Part shown: one piece after another, positions 17,592-26,551 of the stretch
Layout: each line of letters starts with the position of its first letter
Numbering within the stretch: the stretch's first letter is position 1
Assembly: GCF_004337365.2 (NCBI RefSeq)
Contig: NZ_CP044016.1
Coordinates: 682,001-746,000 of the forward strand
Origin: Rhizosphaericola mali
GTDB lineage: Bacteria > Bacteroidota > Bacteroidia > Chitinophagales > Chitinophagaceae
Direction: 5' to 3'
Length of the DNA: 64,000 bases
Translations under genes and position numbers: made by a program
The notes under the pieces: generated by a model
What the model was told of the DNA's origin: nothing
The model's input: only the letters and a program-made list of their open reading frames with translations
Databases searched by the model: none

Positions 17592-18641
17592 TTAACCTTT
17601 GTTTGCTAACTGACCACAAGCCGCATCGATATCTTTACCACGGCTTCTTCTCACTCTTACATTCACTTTATTTTTTTCCAATAAAGCCACGAATTTATTA
17701 AGCGTTTCCTCATCAGGTTTAGCAAATCTGTCACTGTTGTCAATCGGATTGTACTCGATAATATTTATCAGATCTACAGGAACCTGTCGATATAATTTGA
17801 TCAATTCTTCTGCATCTGTTGTAGAATCATTGAAGTTTTTAAATAATATATACTCAAATGTGATCTCACTGCCCGTTTCTTTATAAAAATAATTTAAAGC
17901 TTCTACAAGTGTTTTTAAATTATTTGTTTCGTTGATAGGCATGATATCATTTCTCTTACGATCATTGGCAGCGTGAAGCGACAATGCTAATTTGAAACGC
18001 ACCTTATCATCTCCTAATTTTTTGATCATTTTCGCTACTCCGGCAGTGGATACCGTAATTCTACGTGGACTCATTGCCAAACCATCTGGAGCGGTGATTC
18101 TTTCGATCGCTTTCAATACATTGCTGTAATTAAGTAATGGCTCACCCATTCCCATAAATACAATATTGGAAAGTTTTCGGTTAAATGATTCTTCACTTTG
18201 TTGATTAATTTTCATGACTTCGTCATAAATTTCGTCATAGTCCAAATTGCGCTCGCGATTCATAAATCCAGTTGCACAGAATTTGCAACTCAAACTACAT
18301 CCAATCTGAGAAGATACACAAGCAGTTGTACGTTCATCAGTGGGAATTAAAACACCTTCCACCAAATGCTTGTCATGTGTACGAAAGCGCGTTTTGATCG
18401 TGCCATCGTTGCTATATTGTGTTGTGTCGATATCTAAACCATGAATAAAAAAGTATTCAACCAATTTGGTTCTCAATTCTTTGCCGAGATTGGTCATGTC
18501 ATCAAAAGTCTGCGCATTTTTTTGCCACACCCATTCGTGAACTTGTTTTGCACGAAATTTCTTTTCTCCAATTTCTAAAAAATACGCTTCCAATTCTGGG
18601 AGCGTTATCTGGCGTATATTACGCTTTTCTCCATTTTTCAT
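17592..18641 (-). CDS. rlmN: 23S rRNA (adenine-2503-C2)-methyltransferase RlmN
   Basis: 349 residues from the ATG at 18641 (MKNGEKRNIRQITLPELEAYF); a frame start at 18668 would lie upstream of the promoter element. The radical-SAM cluster motif is CSLSCKFCATGF, VFMGMGEPLLNYSNV is the SAM-binding segment, and the C-terminal catalytic cysteine is in DIDAACGQL. The enzyme methylates A2503 of 23S rRNA and A37 of some tRNAs via a methyl-Cys intermediate. It stands 24 bp upstream of the RluB/RluA-type pair on the same strand, forming an RNA-modification cluster. Its -7 promoter element ends 4 nt before the ATG. Confidence 0.97.
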   Translation of the reverse strand: MKNGEKRNIRQITLPELEAYFLEIGEKKFRAKQVHEWVWQKNAQTFDDMTNLGKELRTKLVEYFFIHGLDIDTTQYSNDGTIKTRFRTHDKHLVEGVLIPTDERTTACVSSQIGCSLSCKFCATGFMNRERNLDYDEIYDEVMKINQQSEESFNRKLSNIVFMGMGEPLLNYSNVLKAIERITAPDGLAMSPRRITVSTAGVAKMIKKLGDDKVRFKLALSLHAANDRKRNDIMPINETNNLKTLVEALNYFYKETGSEITFEYILFKNFNDSTTDAEELIKLYRQVPVDLINIIEYNPIDNSDRFAKPDEETLNKFVALLEKNKVNVRVRRSRGKDIDAACGQLANKG

Positions 18642-18645
18642 CGTG

Positions 18646-18653
18646 CAAAGATA
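18646..18653 (-). promoter_or_regulatory. -7 promoter element directly before the rlmN start
   Basis: The minus strand reads TATCTTTG, then CACG, then ATG. The motif ends 4 nt before the start codon, so transcription would begin at or within a few bases of the ATG (leaderless or nearly so). Confidence 0.6.
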
Positions 18654-18786
18654 CGAGTAAGGACGCAAATAGTTAAAGGATTGTGATTAAATTGATATTT
18701 ATTATGTTTCCTTGAATTTTATTCAACCAAATGAACATTTGTATGTTATAATTGCTGACGTAAACACTTTAAAAAAAGAAAGTAAA

Positions 18787-19566
18787 ATGAGTAATTTTCA
18801 AGGAAAAGTAGCATTAATTACAGGAGCTGGTGGCGGTATTGGAAAAGCTATCGCTGTTGCATTTGCCAAAGCAGGCGCAAAAATCGTTGCCGTAGATTTA
18901 AAAGAAGAATTTTTAGTTAAAGTTACAGAAGCTGTAAAAGCAGAAGGCGCAGAAGTTATCGGCGTTGCTGGTAATGTTGCAGATTACGAATCTGTAAAGA
19001 ATGTATATGCCAAAGCTACCGAGGCTTTTGGTAAAGTTGATATCGCTGTAAATAATGCAGGTGTCGTAGGTATCGGCAGTATCGAAGAAATCACTCCTGA
19101 AGAATGGGATCGCGTATTAGGTATTAATGCCAAAGGTGTTTTTGTATGTACAAAAGTTGCCGTTGAAAATATGAAACCCAATAAATCCGGTGCAATTATC
19201 AATACGGCATCGATCGCAGGTAAAATGGGTATGTCGCATTTATCACACTATGTAGCTTCCAAATTTGCGGTAATTGGTTTTACCAATAGTATTGCAAAAG
19301 AAGTAGCAACTACAGGTATTACAGTGAATGCAATCTGTCCAGGAATTATCGGCACAGGTATGTGGCGTGGAGAAGGTGGTATTGCTGACCGTTGGAAAAT
19401 GGAAGGAGAAACAGAAGAGCAATCTTGGGAAAGAAATAAGGTAAATTTGATACCACAAGGAGTGGATCAAAGTCCTGAAGATATTGCAGAAGCAGTGTTG
19501 TTTATCGCTGGTGCAAAACATATCACAGGTCAAGCTATTGCTGTGGATGGTGGTATGACTATGTAA
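18787..19566 (+). CDS. Short-chain dehydrogenase/reductase (SDR)
   Basis: 259 residues from the ATG at 18787 (MSNFQGKVALITGAGGGIGKA). An in-frame start at 18712 adds 25 residues before the Rossmann strand and is unlikely. NAD(P) binding is by TGAGGGIG, NNAGVVG follows strand 4, and catalysis is by Ser of INTASIAG and by YVASK. AVDLKEE after strand 2 (acidic Asp) suggests NAD(H) preference. The end AIAVDGGMTM is the classical SDR C-terminus. Substrate unknown; FabG-like or acetoin/sugar-alcohol dehydrogenase-like are both possible. Codon use is noticeably more biased than its neighbours, hinting at high expression. Confidence 0.9.
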   Translation: MSNFQGKVALITGAGGGIGKAIAVAFAKAGAKIVAVDLKEEFLVKVTEAVKAEGAEVIGVAGNVADYESVKNVYAKATEAFGKVDIAVNNAGVVGIGSIEEITPEEWDRVLGINAKGVFVCTKVAVENMKPNKSGAIINTASIAGKMGMSHLSHYVASKFAVIGFTNSIAKEVATTGITVNAICPGIIGTGMWRGEGGIADRWKMEGETEEQSWERNKVNLIPQGVDQSPEDIAEAVLFIAGAKHITGQAIAVDGGMTM

Positions 19567-19589
19567 TTTTGTTTGTTTTAGTGATTAAG

Positions 19590-19622
19590 AAGCCTTTCCA
19601 TAGAGATATGGGAAGGCTTTTT
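19590..19622. terminator. Terminator between convergent SDR and glycosyltransferase genes
   Basis: Arms AAGCCTTTCCATA / TATGGGAAGGCTT (one G-T pair) with a GAGA loop, followed by TTTTT. Confidence 0.85.
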
Positions 19623-19624
19623 AA

Positions 19625-20509
19625 TTATAGAACGATTTTATTTTTTGAAAAAGCATTTCTTATTTGTAGATATATTTTGATAAAATCGGAATGCTTGATC
19701 GCTGAAATTAGATGCTCCTTTTGTTTTAACTGTTGATTCTTCGTTTTGATAATATTTTCTGTAGCCTGAAGTTTGTCATACAGATCAGTATTTTCTGTTT
19801 GTATTTTCTTGAAACGATTGAATAGTAGATCTACGTGTTTTCGTCGAATATACCATTCTGGTCGATTATCTGGAGTTACTAAACTCTTGCCACCGATAGA
19901 GTCTTTTCTAATTCTATATTCAAAATGGGGTTGAGATAAATAGTGAAATTGCCACCCATGTTTGAATAAATTTAACCAAAACTCCCAATCTTGTAATCTA
20001 TTCAGTTCCTTATTCTCGTCAAATCCTTCCACGGATTTCCACGCCTCCGTGCGCACCATAGAGCACATATCAATATAATTCCCATTTAGAATTTTATCAA
20101 TATCAAATTCATCTGTTTCAAAACCAGGTCTGCTTTGATCTCCGAAAAAAATAGGTTTACTATATACAACTCCAACATTAGGATTCGCTTCAAAGATTTG
20201 CATAGCATCGTCCCAATAAGCGGACATCATTTTATTGTCGGAATCTAGAAAAAATAAAAAATCGCCAGATGCAACTTTACAACCTGCATTGCGCGCAGCA
20301 TTTGCACCTTTATTTGCTTGGCGTATTAATTTGAATTTATGTTGCTTTATGATGTTATTGAGCGTTTCAATAGAATTTATATCGTCCGAACCATCATCAA
20401 TAAGTATTACTTCATAACTATATTTTCCTTTATAATCTTGAATACTTTTAATCGTATCATGAATATATTCCCCTGTATTATAAAATGGTATGATAACGGA
20501 TATATCCAT
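19625..20509 (-). CDS. Family 2 glycosyltransferase
   Basis: 294 residues. GT-A fold signs are ISVIIPFYNTGEYIHDTI at the start, VILIDDGSDD near residue 35, RNAGCKVASGDFLFFLDSDN (the DxD-type SDN metal site) near 75, and the ED-like acceptor motif LQDWEFWLN near 175. The last 60 residues form a heptad-rich coiled coil (LQATENIIKTKNQQLKQKEHL). It transfers a sugar from a nucleotide donor to surface glycan. It stands alone here with no other glycan cluster genes, so its product cannot be predicted. Confidence 0.88.
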   Translation of the reverse strand: MDISVIIPFYNTGEYIHDTIKSIQDYKGKYSYEVILIDDGSDDINSIETLNNIIKQHKFKLIRQANKGANAARNAGCKVASGDFLFFLDSDNKMMSAYWDDAMQIFEANPNVGVVYSKPIFFGDQSRPGFETDEFDIDKILNGNYIDMCSMVRTEAWKSVEGFDENKELNRLQDWEFWLNLFKHGWQFHYLSQPHFEYRIRKDSIGGKSLVTPDNRPEWYIRRKHVDLLFNRFKKIQTENTDLYDKLQATENIIKTKNQQLKQKEHLISAIKHSDFIKIYLQIRNAFSKNKIVL

Positions 20510-20846
20510 GTTATAAAATTTAGATTAAGAATGATTTAACAAGTATATATTGCATCGTAATTACTAATAATAGTATTCGCTTAATGCACTATAAAAGTGA
20601 AGTTAAAATATTCATTTTTTTTAGTAATTAAATACGATGAAATTATATGTTAAACTTTGTTTATATAAGAGAATTGCAGATTTTAAAGGTTTAATTTTGT
20701 TTATTGGTTTATCAAATAATTAACAGCTTGTTTTAGTTTAAAAAAGTGAGGTTGAAATTTTTATTATCAAAAATATATTCTTTCAACGATCAAAAAGAGA
20801 AGGAAACTTTCACATTTATAGTTTGAATTGGTTATTTTTAATTGAA
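20510..20846. other. AT-rich intergenic stretch with no gene seen
   Basis: About 340 bp between the glycosyltransferase start and the terminator of the next minus-strand gene. No reading frame with coding character, tRNA or strong hairpin was found. A near-match to the -7 box (minus strand TATACTTG at 20552-20559, one mismatch) could serve the glycosyltransferase gene. A plus-strand TAATTTTG at 20692-20699 has no gene after it. Confidence 0.5.
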
Positions 20847-20888
20847 ATAAAATGGAATAATTTGTATTACTAAATTATTCCATTTTAT
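20847..20888 (-). terminator. 17-bp stem terminator after the acyltransferase-like gene
   Basis: Perfect 17-bp arms ATAAAATGGAATAATTT / AAATTATTCCATTTTAT with an 8-nt loop, 16 nt beyond the minus-strand stop at 20904. Confidence 0.75.
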
Positions 20889-20903
20889 AGTTATGTTTAC
20901 TAA

Positions 20904-22103
20904 CTATAATTTCAATTGAATTTTTATTTTAGAAAGAAAAATAGCCATCCAAATCATTATAAATGCCCATAAAAAAGAACCAGTTATGGCTAACCAAGGT
21001 TGACCAATTTGTTTATAGAAATATATTGGAAGTCCGACACCCCAAGTAACAAAGTATATTATATCTGGCGCTAAATAAGTTGTTAATGAATTTTTTCCAG
21101 CTTCCTTAAACATATATGTCCAATTCGTTTTTCCTTTTATATCAACTATAAAATACAAAATTGTCAATACTATAATACTAATTCCGTTACAAACCATTGC
21201 CCAACTTGGCGTTCCTTGTATTTTGGAAAGGATGAACCAATGTCTTAAGAAGAATCCTATTACTAAATAAGAAATGCCTATAGCGGTCAGACTCACGATT
21301 AATTTTGATGAAGAGATCTTTTTATATTTACGCAAAATATTTCCTAATAGTAAACCTGACACCACTATAGAAGGGACATTTCCGTCCAAAATTACGCCAA
21401 ATATGGGTTGTATGGAATGTAAAAAATCTAATTTTCCTAGTTGTGACAATATATTCAATACTATAAAAAATATTCCCACTAGAGCAGTCCAAACAATGTT
21501 GTCCCTTGCCAATAAATACGTTACCGATGCACTAAAATATCCCCAACCAATTAAACCCAAAATGCCCCACCAACCGATGTGCATCCAACTAGGATGAAGA
21601 GCCTCTCCAGATTTAAATATATAGGCTAAAAATAGCAAGCCTAATATTCCAATTACTTTTAATCCTATAAATAATTTTGCATATTTGCTAGGTGCTGGAT
21701 ATTTATTCCAAATGAGAAATAAGCATACGTAAGCTGCTGTCAACCACCATAGATGATTTATACCAGTTAAGTTTTCATTCAAATATTCTTCCCCATTCAT
21801 GACAAAAAATCCAATAGTTAGCAGACTCAACGTACGTAATAAAATATGAGTGAATATTTTTTTGGAAGTTTCTCCTTTTTTAATTCTAGAATTGATGGCA
21901 TAGGGAATGGCCATTCCCACCATGAATAAAAATCCTGGAAATACCCAATCCGCAAGTCCCATTCCATCAACCTCCGCCTTTGCATGCACTAACCAATGTG
22001 GTACGCCTGGTTCGTATAAGTCGTTTACAAATAACATTAGGAATAGTGTTAACCCACGCATTATGTCAATAGATAAAATTCTTGAAGATAGATTGTTGGT
22101 CAT
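20904..22103 (-). CDS. Heparan-alpha-glucosaminide N-acetyltransferase-like membrane protein
   Basis: 399 residues from the ATG at 22103; a TTG at 22130 would add nine residues. The N-terminus SRILSIDIMRGLTLFLMLFVND and the following GLADWVFPGFLFMVGMAIPYA match the DUF5009/HGSNAT-like acyltransferase family of Bacteroidota. There are about ten membrane segments with conserved His and Asp on loops (PHWLVHAK, WMHIGWWG). Family members are thought to acetylate glucosamine-type sugars across the inner membrane, which could relate to amino-sugar use, but no such genes adjoin it. Confidence 0.72.
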   Translation of the reverse strand: MTNNLSSRILSIDIMRGLTLFLMLFVNDLYEPGVPHWLVHAKAEVDGMGLADWVFPGFLFMVGMAIPYAINSRIKKGETSKKIFTHILLRTLSLLTIGFFVMNGEEYLNENLTGINHLWWLTAAYVCLFLIWNKYPAPSKYAKLFIGLKVIGILGLLFLAYIFKSGEALHPSWMHIGWWGILGLIGWGYFSASVTYLLARDNIVWTALVGIFFIVLNILSQLGKLDFLHSIQPIFGVILDGNVPSIVVSGLLLGNILRKYKKISSSKLIVSLTAIGISYLVIGFFLRHWFILSKIQGTPSWAMVCNGISIIVLTILYFIVDIKGKTNWTYMFKEAGKNSLTTYLAPDIIYFVTWGVGLPIYFYKQIGQPWLAITGSFLWAFIMIWMAIFLSKIKIQLKL

Positions 22104-22378
22104 AAAGTGTTGAATGGGAGCGGTAATCAAAATTTAAAATGCGATTTCAAATTACGAAAAATTGCTTAATGGGGTGTTTTGACTGAAAAAAAGTGTCCAG
22201 AATTAATTGGAATAATTTTTGATGTTTAAACATCGAAAATAGTATTGGCAATCCTTTTTTCAAAAAATTTTTCCCCAAATTGTGCATAATGATTTTTTAA
22301 TTTGGAAAAAGTTACGGTTAAATTTGAGAAGGCAATTTTGAATCAACAATTTTTTTAACTCATTAAAACAGTCGAACG

Positions 22379-23359
22379 TTGACAGACACAATAATATCAT
22401 TGGAAACGGTAAATCCTATTGAGTTTTTTGGTGCAAATAACCGAAAACTGGATTTAATCAAGAAGCGCTTTCCGCTTCTCAAAATTTTGTCTCGTGGCAC
22501 ACAAATCAAATTGAGTGGTGCTCCTGAGCAAATAGACGCTGCAAAGGAAAAGATCCATCTGATCATTCAATACATGGAGCGCAATGGAGATCTAACTAGT
22601 AATTATTTTGAACAGATTTTGGGTGGTGATGATGCAGAAACGATTGATAATTTTGTAGACAAAAATCCAAATGAAATCTTGGTTTTTGGTCCTAATGGAA
22701 AAACGGTGCGCGCACGTACTGCCAACCAAAAAGCCATGGTGGAGTCTATTAACAAAAATGATATCGTTTTCGCGATCGGACCTGCCGGTACGGGTAAAAC
22801 CTATACTGCCGTGGCTTTGGCGGTGCGTGCTTTGAAAAATAAATCGGTTAAGAAAATCATTCTTACCCGTCCTGCGGTAGAAGCAGGGGAGAGTTTGGGG
22901 TTTTTGCCTGGTGATTTGAAAGAAAAAATAGATCCATACTTACGTCCTTTATATGACGCGTTGGATGATATGATTCCTGCAGATAAATTGGGTTATTATA
23001 TGTCGACACGTGCTATTGAGATTGCACCATTGGCATATATGCGCGGTCGTACTTTGGATAATGCATTTATTATTTTGGATGAGGCACAAAATGCCAATGA
23101 TTTGCAATTGAAAATGTTTTTGACACGTATCGGTGCGAATGCAAAAGCTATCATCACGGGTGATCCTACGCAAACAGATTTACCTAAAAATCAGAAAAGT
23201 GGTTTGGGTAAAGCGGCACGTATTTTAAAAGGTATTCACGGAATTGGTCATGTGGAATTGACCGAAGAAGATGTTGTGAGACATCGCTTGGTTAAGGCGA
23301 TTATACGAGCCTATGACAAGGAATATCATTTGGAAGAGCGTGTTTTTGAAAATCGTTAA
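22379..23359 (+). CDS. phoH: PhoH-family ATPase, TTG start
   Basis: 326 residues, first codons TTG ACA GAC ACA. An in-frame TAA lies 12 nt upstream and no ATG occurs before residue about 66. The family normally starts right at this place with (M)TD.I.LE..NP.EFFG, so TTG is the real start. The ATPase part has FAIGPAGTGKTYTA near residue 135, RPAVEAGESLGFLPGDLKEK and the Walker B FIILDEAQNAN. PhoH/YbeZ proteins partner YbeY in rRNA and RNA metabolism and carry an N-terminal KH-like region, here residues 1-90. A terminator follows 22 bp after the stop. Confidence 0.93.
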   Translation: MTDTIISLETVNPIEFFGANNRKLDLIKKRFPLLKILSRGTQIKLSGAPEQIDAAKEKIHLIIQYMERNGDLTSNYFEQILGGDDAETIDNFVDKNPNEILVFGPNGKTVRARTANQKAMVESINKNDIVFAIGPAGTGKTYTAVALAVRALKNKSVKKIILTRPAVEAGESLGFLPGDLKEKIDPYLRPLYDALDDMIPADKLGYYMSTRAIEIAPLAYMRGRTLDNAFIILDEAQNANDLQLKMFLTRIGANAKAIITGDPTQTDLPKNQKSGLGKAARILKGIHGIGHVELTEEDVVRHRLVKAIIRAYDKEYHLEERVFENR

Positions 23360-23381
23360 TTTTTATACAGCAATAAATACA

Positions 23382-23411
23382 GGCCGGTGCAATTATTTGT
23401 ACCGGTTTTTT
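23382..23411 (+). terminator. Terminator after phoH
   Basis: Arms CCGGTGCAA / TTGTACCGG (one G-T pair), loop TTAT, followed by TTTTTTATTTT. Confidence 0.85.
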
Positions 23412-23425
23412 ATTTTATTTGTAAG

Positions 23426-24049
23426 GTGCAAATATTTTGGAAACTTATTTTGATCTTCTTGTTATTCGTTTCATGCCAAAACGCAACGAAAAATGATGCG
23501 TTGAAAAAGAATGTTTGGAAGGATTATTATAACGCAACGCAAATATTAAAAACGGGTGATATAATAACGCGAACGGGCAATGACTTTACAAGTTTGGCTT
23601 TGCGAAAATTTGCCAAAAAAGACGACACGTATTCGCATATTGGAATTGCTTCCGTGGAAAATGATTCCATTTATATATACCATGCGATAGGAGGAGAGAC
23701 CAATCCTGATGCGCATTTGCGTAGAGATCCATTATATATTTTTATTCATCCTAATAACAATCAAGGTTTTGGAATATTTCGATTTAATTTGGATTCTAAC
23801 CAGAAAAAGAAACTGATTCTATTTGCGAAAAAGAAATTTTTTGAAAAGCTTCCGTTTGATATGGATTTTGATTTGAATACAGATTCTAGTATGTATTGTG
23901 CTGAGTTTGTCGGAAAAGCGTTGGAATCTAGTTATCAAAATCCTCAATTATTTGCAAAAGATACCATTGGGGAAATCATTTATTGGGCGCCGGACAATAT
24001 CTTTTTGAGCCCAAATTGCCGGGAAATAAAACGTTATAGGTATTTTTGA
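23426..24049 (+). CDS. YiiX/YaeF-type permuted papain-like cysteine peptidase, lipoprotein
   Basis: 207 residues from the GTG at 23426. An earlier in-frame GTG at 23387 would lie inside the phoH terminator and is unlikely. The start gives a lipoprotein signal (FWKLILIFLLFVSC, lipobox LFVSC). LKTGDIITRTGN near residue 40 is the family start, SHIGIASVE holds the catalytic His, and MYCAEFVGKAL near 155 the Cys. The permuted order (His before Cys) is that of the C92/DUF830 NlpC/P60-like group, which acts on peptide or lipid amide/ester bonds in the envelope. Exact target unknown. Confidence 0.78.
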   Translation: MQIFWKLILIFLLFVSCQNATKNDALKKNVWKDYYNATQILKTGDIITRTGNDFTSLALRKFAKKDDTYSHIGIASVENDSIYIYHAIGGETNPDAHLRRDPLYIFIHPNNNQGFGIFRFNLDSNQKKKLILFAKKKFFEKLPFDMDFDLNTDSSMYCAEFVGKALESSYQNPQLFAKDTIGEIIYWAPDNIFLSPNCREIKRYRYF

Positions 24050-24071
24050 ACCGAATAATTATATATACTCA

Positions 24072-24584
24072 ATGAAAAATCTCATTTTTTTAGGACTTTT
24101 TATATTTCTAATATTAGCCATAACCTCTTGTAATTCGGATGAAAGTCAGATCAAATCAAGTGTAAAACATTTTTTTACTGCGATTAATGACAAAGATATG
24201 GCGACTGCAAAAAAATATGCTACGAGTGAAAGTAGTGAAATATTGACCTTGATCGGTTCTCATATCATGGAATTACACGATACTACGCAAACCAAAAATG
24301 ACAACTTTTTTATCAGCAATATTAAGATCAATGGAGATGTTGCCTCTGCGGATGTACGCACAGAAACCGAAAAAAATCCAATCAACGTAACTCTCAAAAA
24401 ACAAAATAAAGCGTGGAAAGTCGCATTTGATAAAGAAAGTATTATCAAAATGATGAATTTGGAAAAACCTTCAGGTGATACGAATGTTCCTGCAGAGGAT
24501 TCAATGCCGTCAATTTCATTAGATCCAAATCCATCGAGCGAACCCACTAGAAAAGATACACAAGTTTTACAAATTCCTAATTAA
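24072..24584 (+). CDS. DUF4878-like lipoprotein
   Basis: 170 residues with lipobox ITSC at residues 17-20. The following SQIKSSVKHFFTAINDKDMATAKKYATSES is the start of the NTF2-like DUF4878 fold, and VTLKKQNKAWKVAFDKESI closes it. The last 35 residues are Pro/Ser/Asp-rich and look disordered. The family has no known activity. It follows the YiiX-like gene by 22 bp and may be co-transcribed. Confidence 0.72.
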   Translation: MKNLIFLGLFIFLILAITSCNSDESQIKSSVKHFFTAINDKDMATAKKYATSESSEILTLIGSHIMELHDTTQTKNDNFFISNIKINGDVASADVRTETEKNPINVTLKKQNKAWKVAFDKESIIKMMNLEKPSGDTNVPAEDSMPSISLDPNPSSEPTRKDTQVLQIPN

Positions 24585-24640
24585 TCGCTTAATTTGAATA
24601 GGCAATTTGGTAAAATGAATTGCACAAATATAAATTACAG

Positions 24641-26547
24641 ATGAAAAAAGTTTTACTAGCATTAGCAATTATCGTAGCAATGAAAGGACAAGCACAAAAG
24701 ACAATGACGCCAGAGTTGCTTTGGCAATTGGGACGCGTAAGCGGCATGGGCATTTCCAAAGACAAACAATTTTTGGTCTACAAAGTTTCTACACCTGATG
24801 TAGCGGAAAATAAAAGCCATTCTAAATATTATAAAATCAGTCTTTCCGGTGGTACGCCTACGGAGATTCAAGAAGCAGATACCAAAGAATTGTTGGCTAA
24901 TGATCGCATTTCTCCAGATGGGAAATATATTTTGAGTAATGAAGAAGTGCATTTAAAAGATATTTTAGGAAAAGATAAATACAAAGATTTGCCAAATACG
25001 ACTGCGTCTGTATTTACATCTTTGAACTATAGACATTGGGATACGTATTTTGAGGGAAATTTTAATCATGTTTTTTATGCTCCAGTTGGGAAAGAGACGG
25101 AGAAAAAAGACATTATGAAAGATGAGCCATATTTTAGTCCGCAACAACCATTTGGAGGAGATGAAGATTTTATATGGACGCCAGATAGCAAAAAAATAGT
25201 TTACGTAACTAAGAAAGAATACGGCACCGCTTATGCCATCAGTACCAATACCGATCTGTACGAATATGATTTGGCAAGTGGCAAAACCGTTAATTTGACG
25301 GACTATAACAAAGGTTACGACATGGCGCCAGCTTTTAGTTCGCAAGGAAAATTGGCTTGGTTACAAATGAAAACTGCCGGTTATGAAGCTGACAAACAAG
25401 ATTTGATTGTAATGACTAACGGTCATCCCGTAAATCTAACTGCGAATAATGACAATATTCATGTAGAAGGATTTAAGTGGAGTGCAGATGGCAAAAGTTT
25501 GTTTTTCGTTGCGCCAGTGGATGGAACTATGCAGATATTTGAAGTCAATGATATTGGTTTAACTAAAATGTTGCCACGCATTAGACAGATTTCTAAAGGC
25601 GATTTTGATATTAATACCATAGTTGCTCAGAACGGAGATCAATTGATTGTAGCCAAAGAATCAATGGCACATCCTTCAGATTTGTATAGTTTGGATATTA
25701 AAAGTGGCGCGTTGAAACAATTGACGCATGAAAATGAAACTACGTATAATGAGCTAGATAAAATAACTACAGAAAGACGTTGGATAACTACAAGTGACAA
25801 TAAAAAAATGTTGGTTTGGATGGTATTTCCGCCAAAATTTGATGCAAATAAAAAATATCCTACTTTATTATATTGCCAAGGGGACCTCAATCTCCAACGA
25901 CACAATTCTTTTCTTATAGATGGAATTTTCAATTGATGGCATCCCAAGGTTATGTAGTTGTGGTTCCTTCCAGACGAGGAATGCCTGGCTTTGGCACGAA
26001 ATGGAATGAGGCCGTCAGTAAAGATTGGGGTGGTCAAGTTATTCAAGATTATTTGGATGCGATTGACAATGTTTCTAAGGAAAAATACGTTGATACGAGC
26101 AGACGTGCAGCCGTAGGAGCAAGCTTTGGCGGTTTCTCCATATTTGCATTAGCGGGCAAACATGAAGGTCGTTTCAAATCATTTATCGCACATGATGGTG
26201 TATTTGATTTCCGTAGTATGTACGGAACAACGGACGAAATGTGGTTTGAAAATTGGGAAAAAGGTGGTCCTTATTGGGATAAAAATAAAGCAGTAGCGCA
26301 AAGGTCATTTTCCCAATCTCCAAGTAATTTTGTACAAAATTGGAATACACCAATTATGATAGTTCAAGGTGGTAAAGACTATAGAGTACCTATTGAACAA
26401 GGTCAACAAGCATTCCAAGCGGCACAATTGAAAGGAATTAAAAGTAAATTGGTCTTTTTCCCAGATGAAAATCATTGGGTGTTAAAACCTCAAAATGCAC
26501 AAGTTTGGCAAAGAGAATTTTTTAGTTGGTTAAAAGAAACATTATAG
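24641..26547 (+). pseudogene. S9 family peptidase split by a frameshift
   Basis: The ATG at 24641 starts a signal peptide (MKKVLLALAIIVAMKGQAQ). The first frame runs to a stop at 25936 and covers the beta-propeller. The second frame, open 25873-26547, carries the alpha/beta-hydrolase part with the nucleophile in GASFGGFS, Asp in VQGGKDYRVP and His in DENHWVLK. Protein logic switches at the G run 25880-25883: adding one G restores YCQGGPQSPTTQFFSYRW, the usual start of the catalytic domain. Apart from this one-base loss both halves look intact, so it is a recent frameshift, a slippage site, or a sequencing error. An intact version would be an about 635-residue dipeptidyl or acylaminoacyl peptidase. 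Confidence 0.85.
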
Positions 26548-26551
26548 TAGC

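Noticed and set aside
18721-18770. A promoter for the SDR gene at TATAATTG
   Set aside because: It differs from TAnnTTTG at a conserved T and has no well-placed -33 element; too weak to list.
20692-20699. Plus-strand TAATTTTG as a promoter
   Set aside because: No coding frame or terminated RNA follows on the plus strand; a chance match in AT-rich DNA is likely.
24965-25345. A 126-codon minus-strand frame inside the S9 peptidase gene
   Set aside because: Shadow of the plus-strand coding sequence; low-complexity Ile/Phe/Arg composition and no start context.
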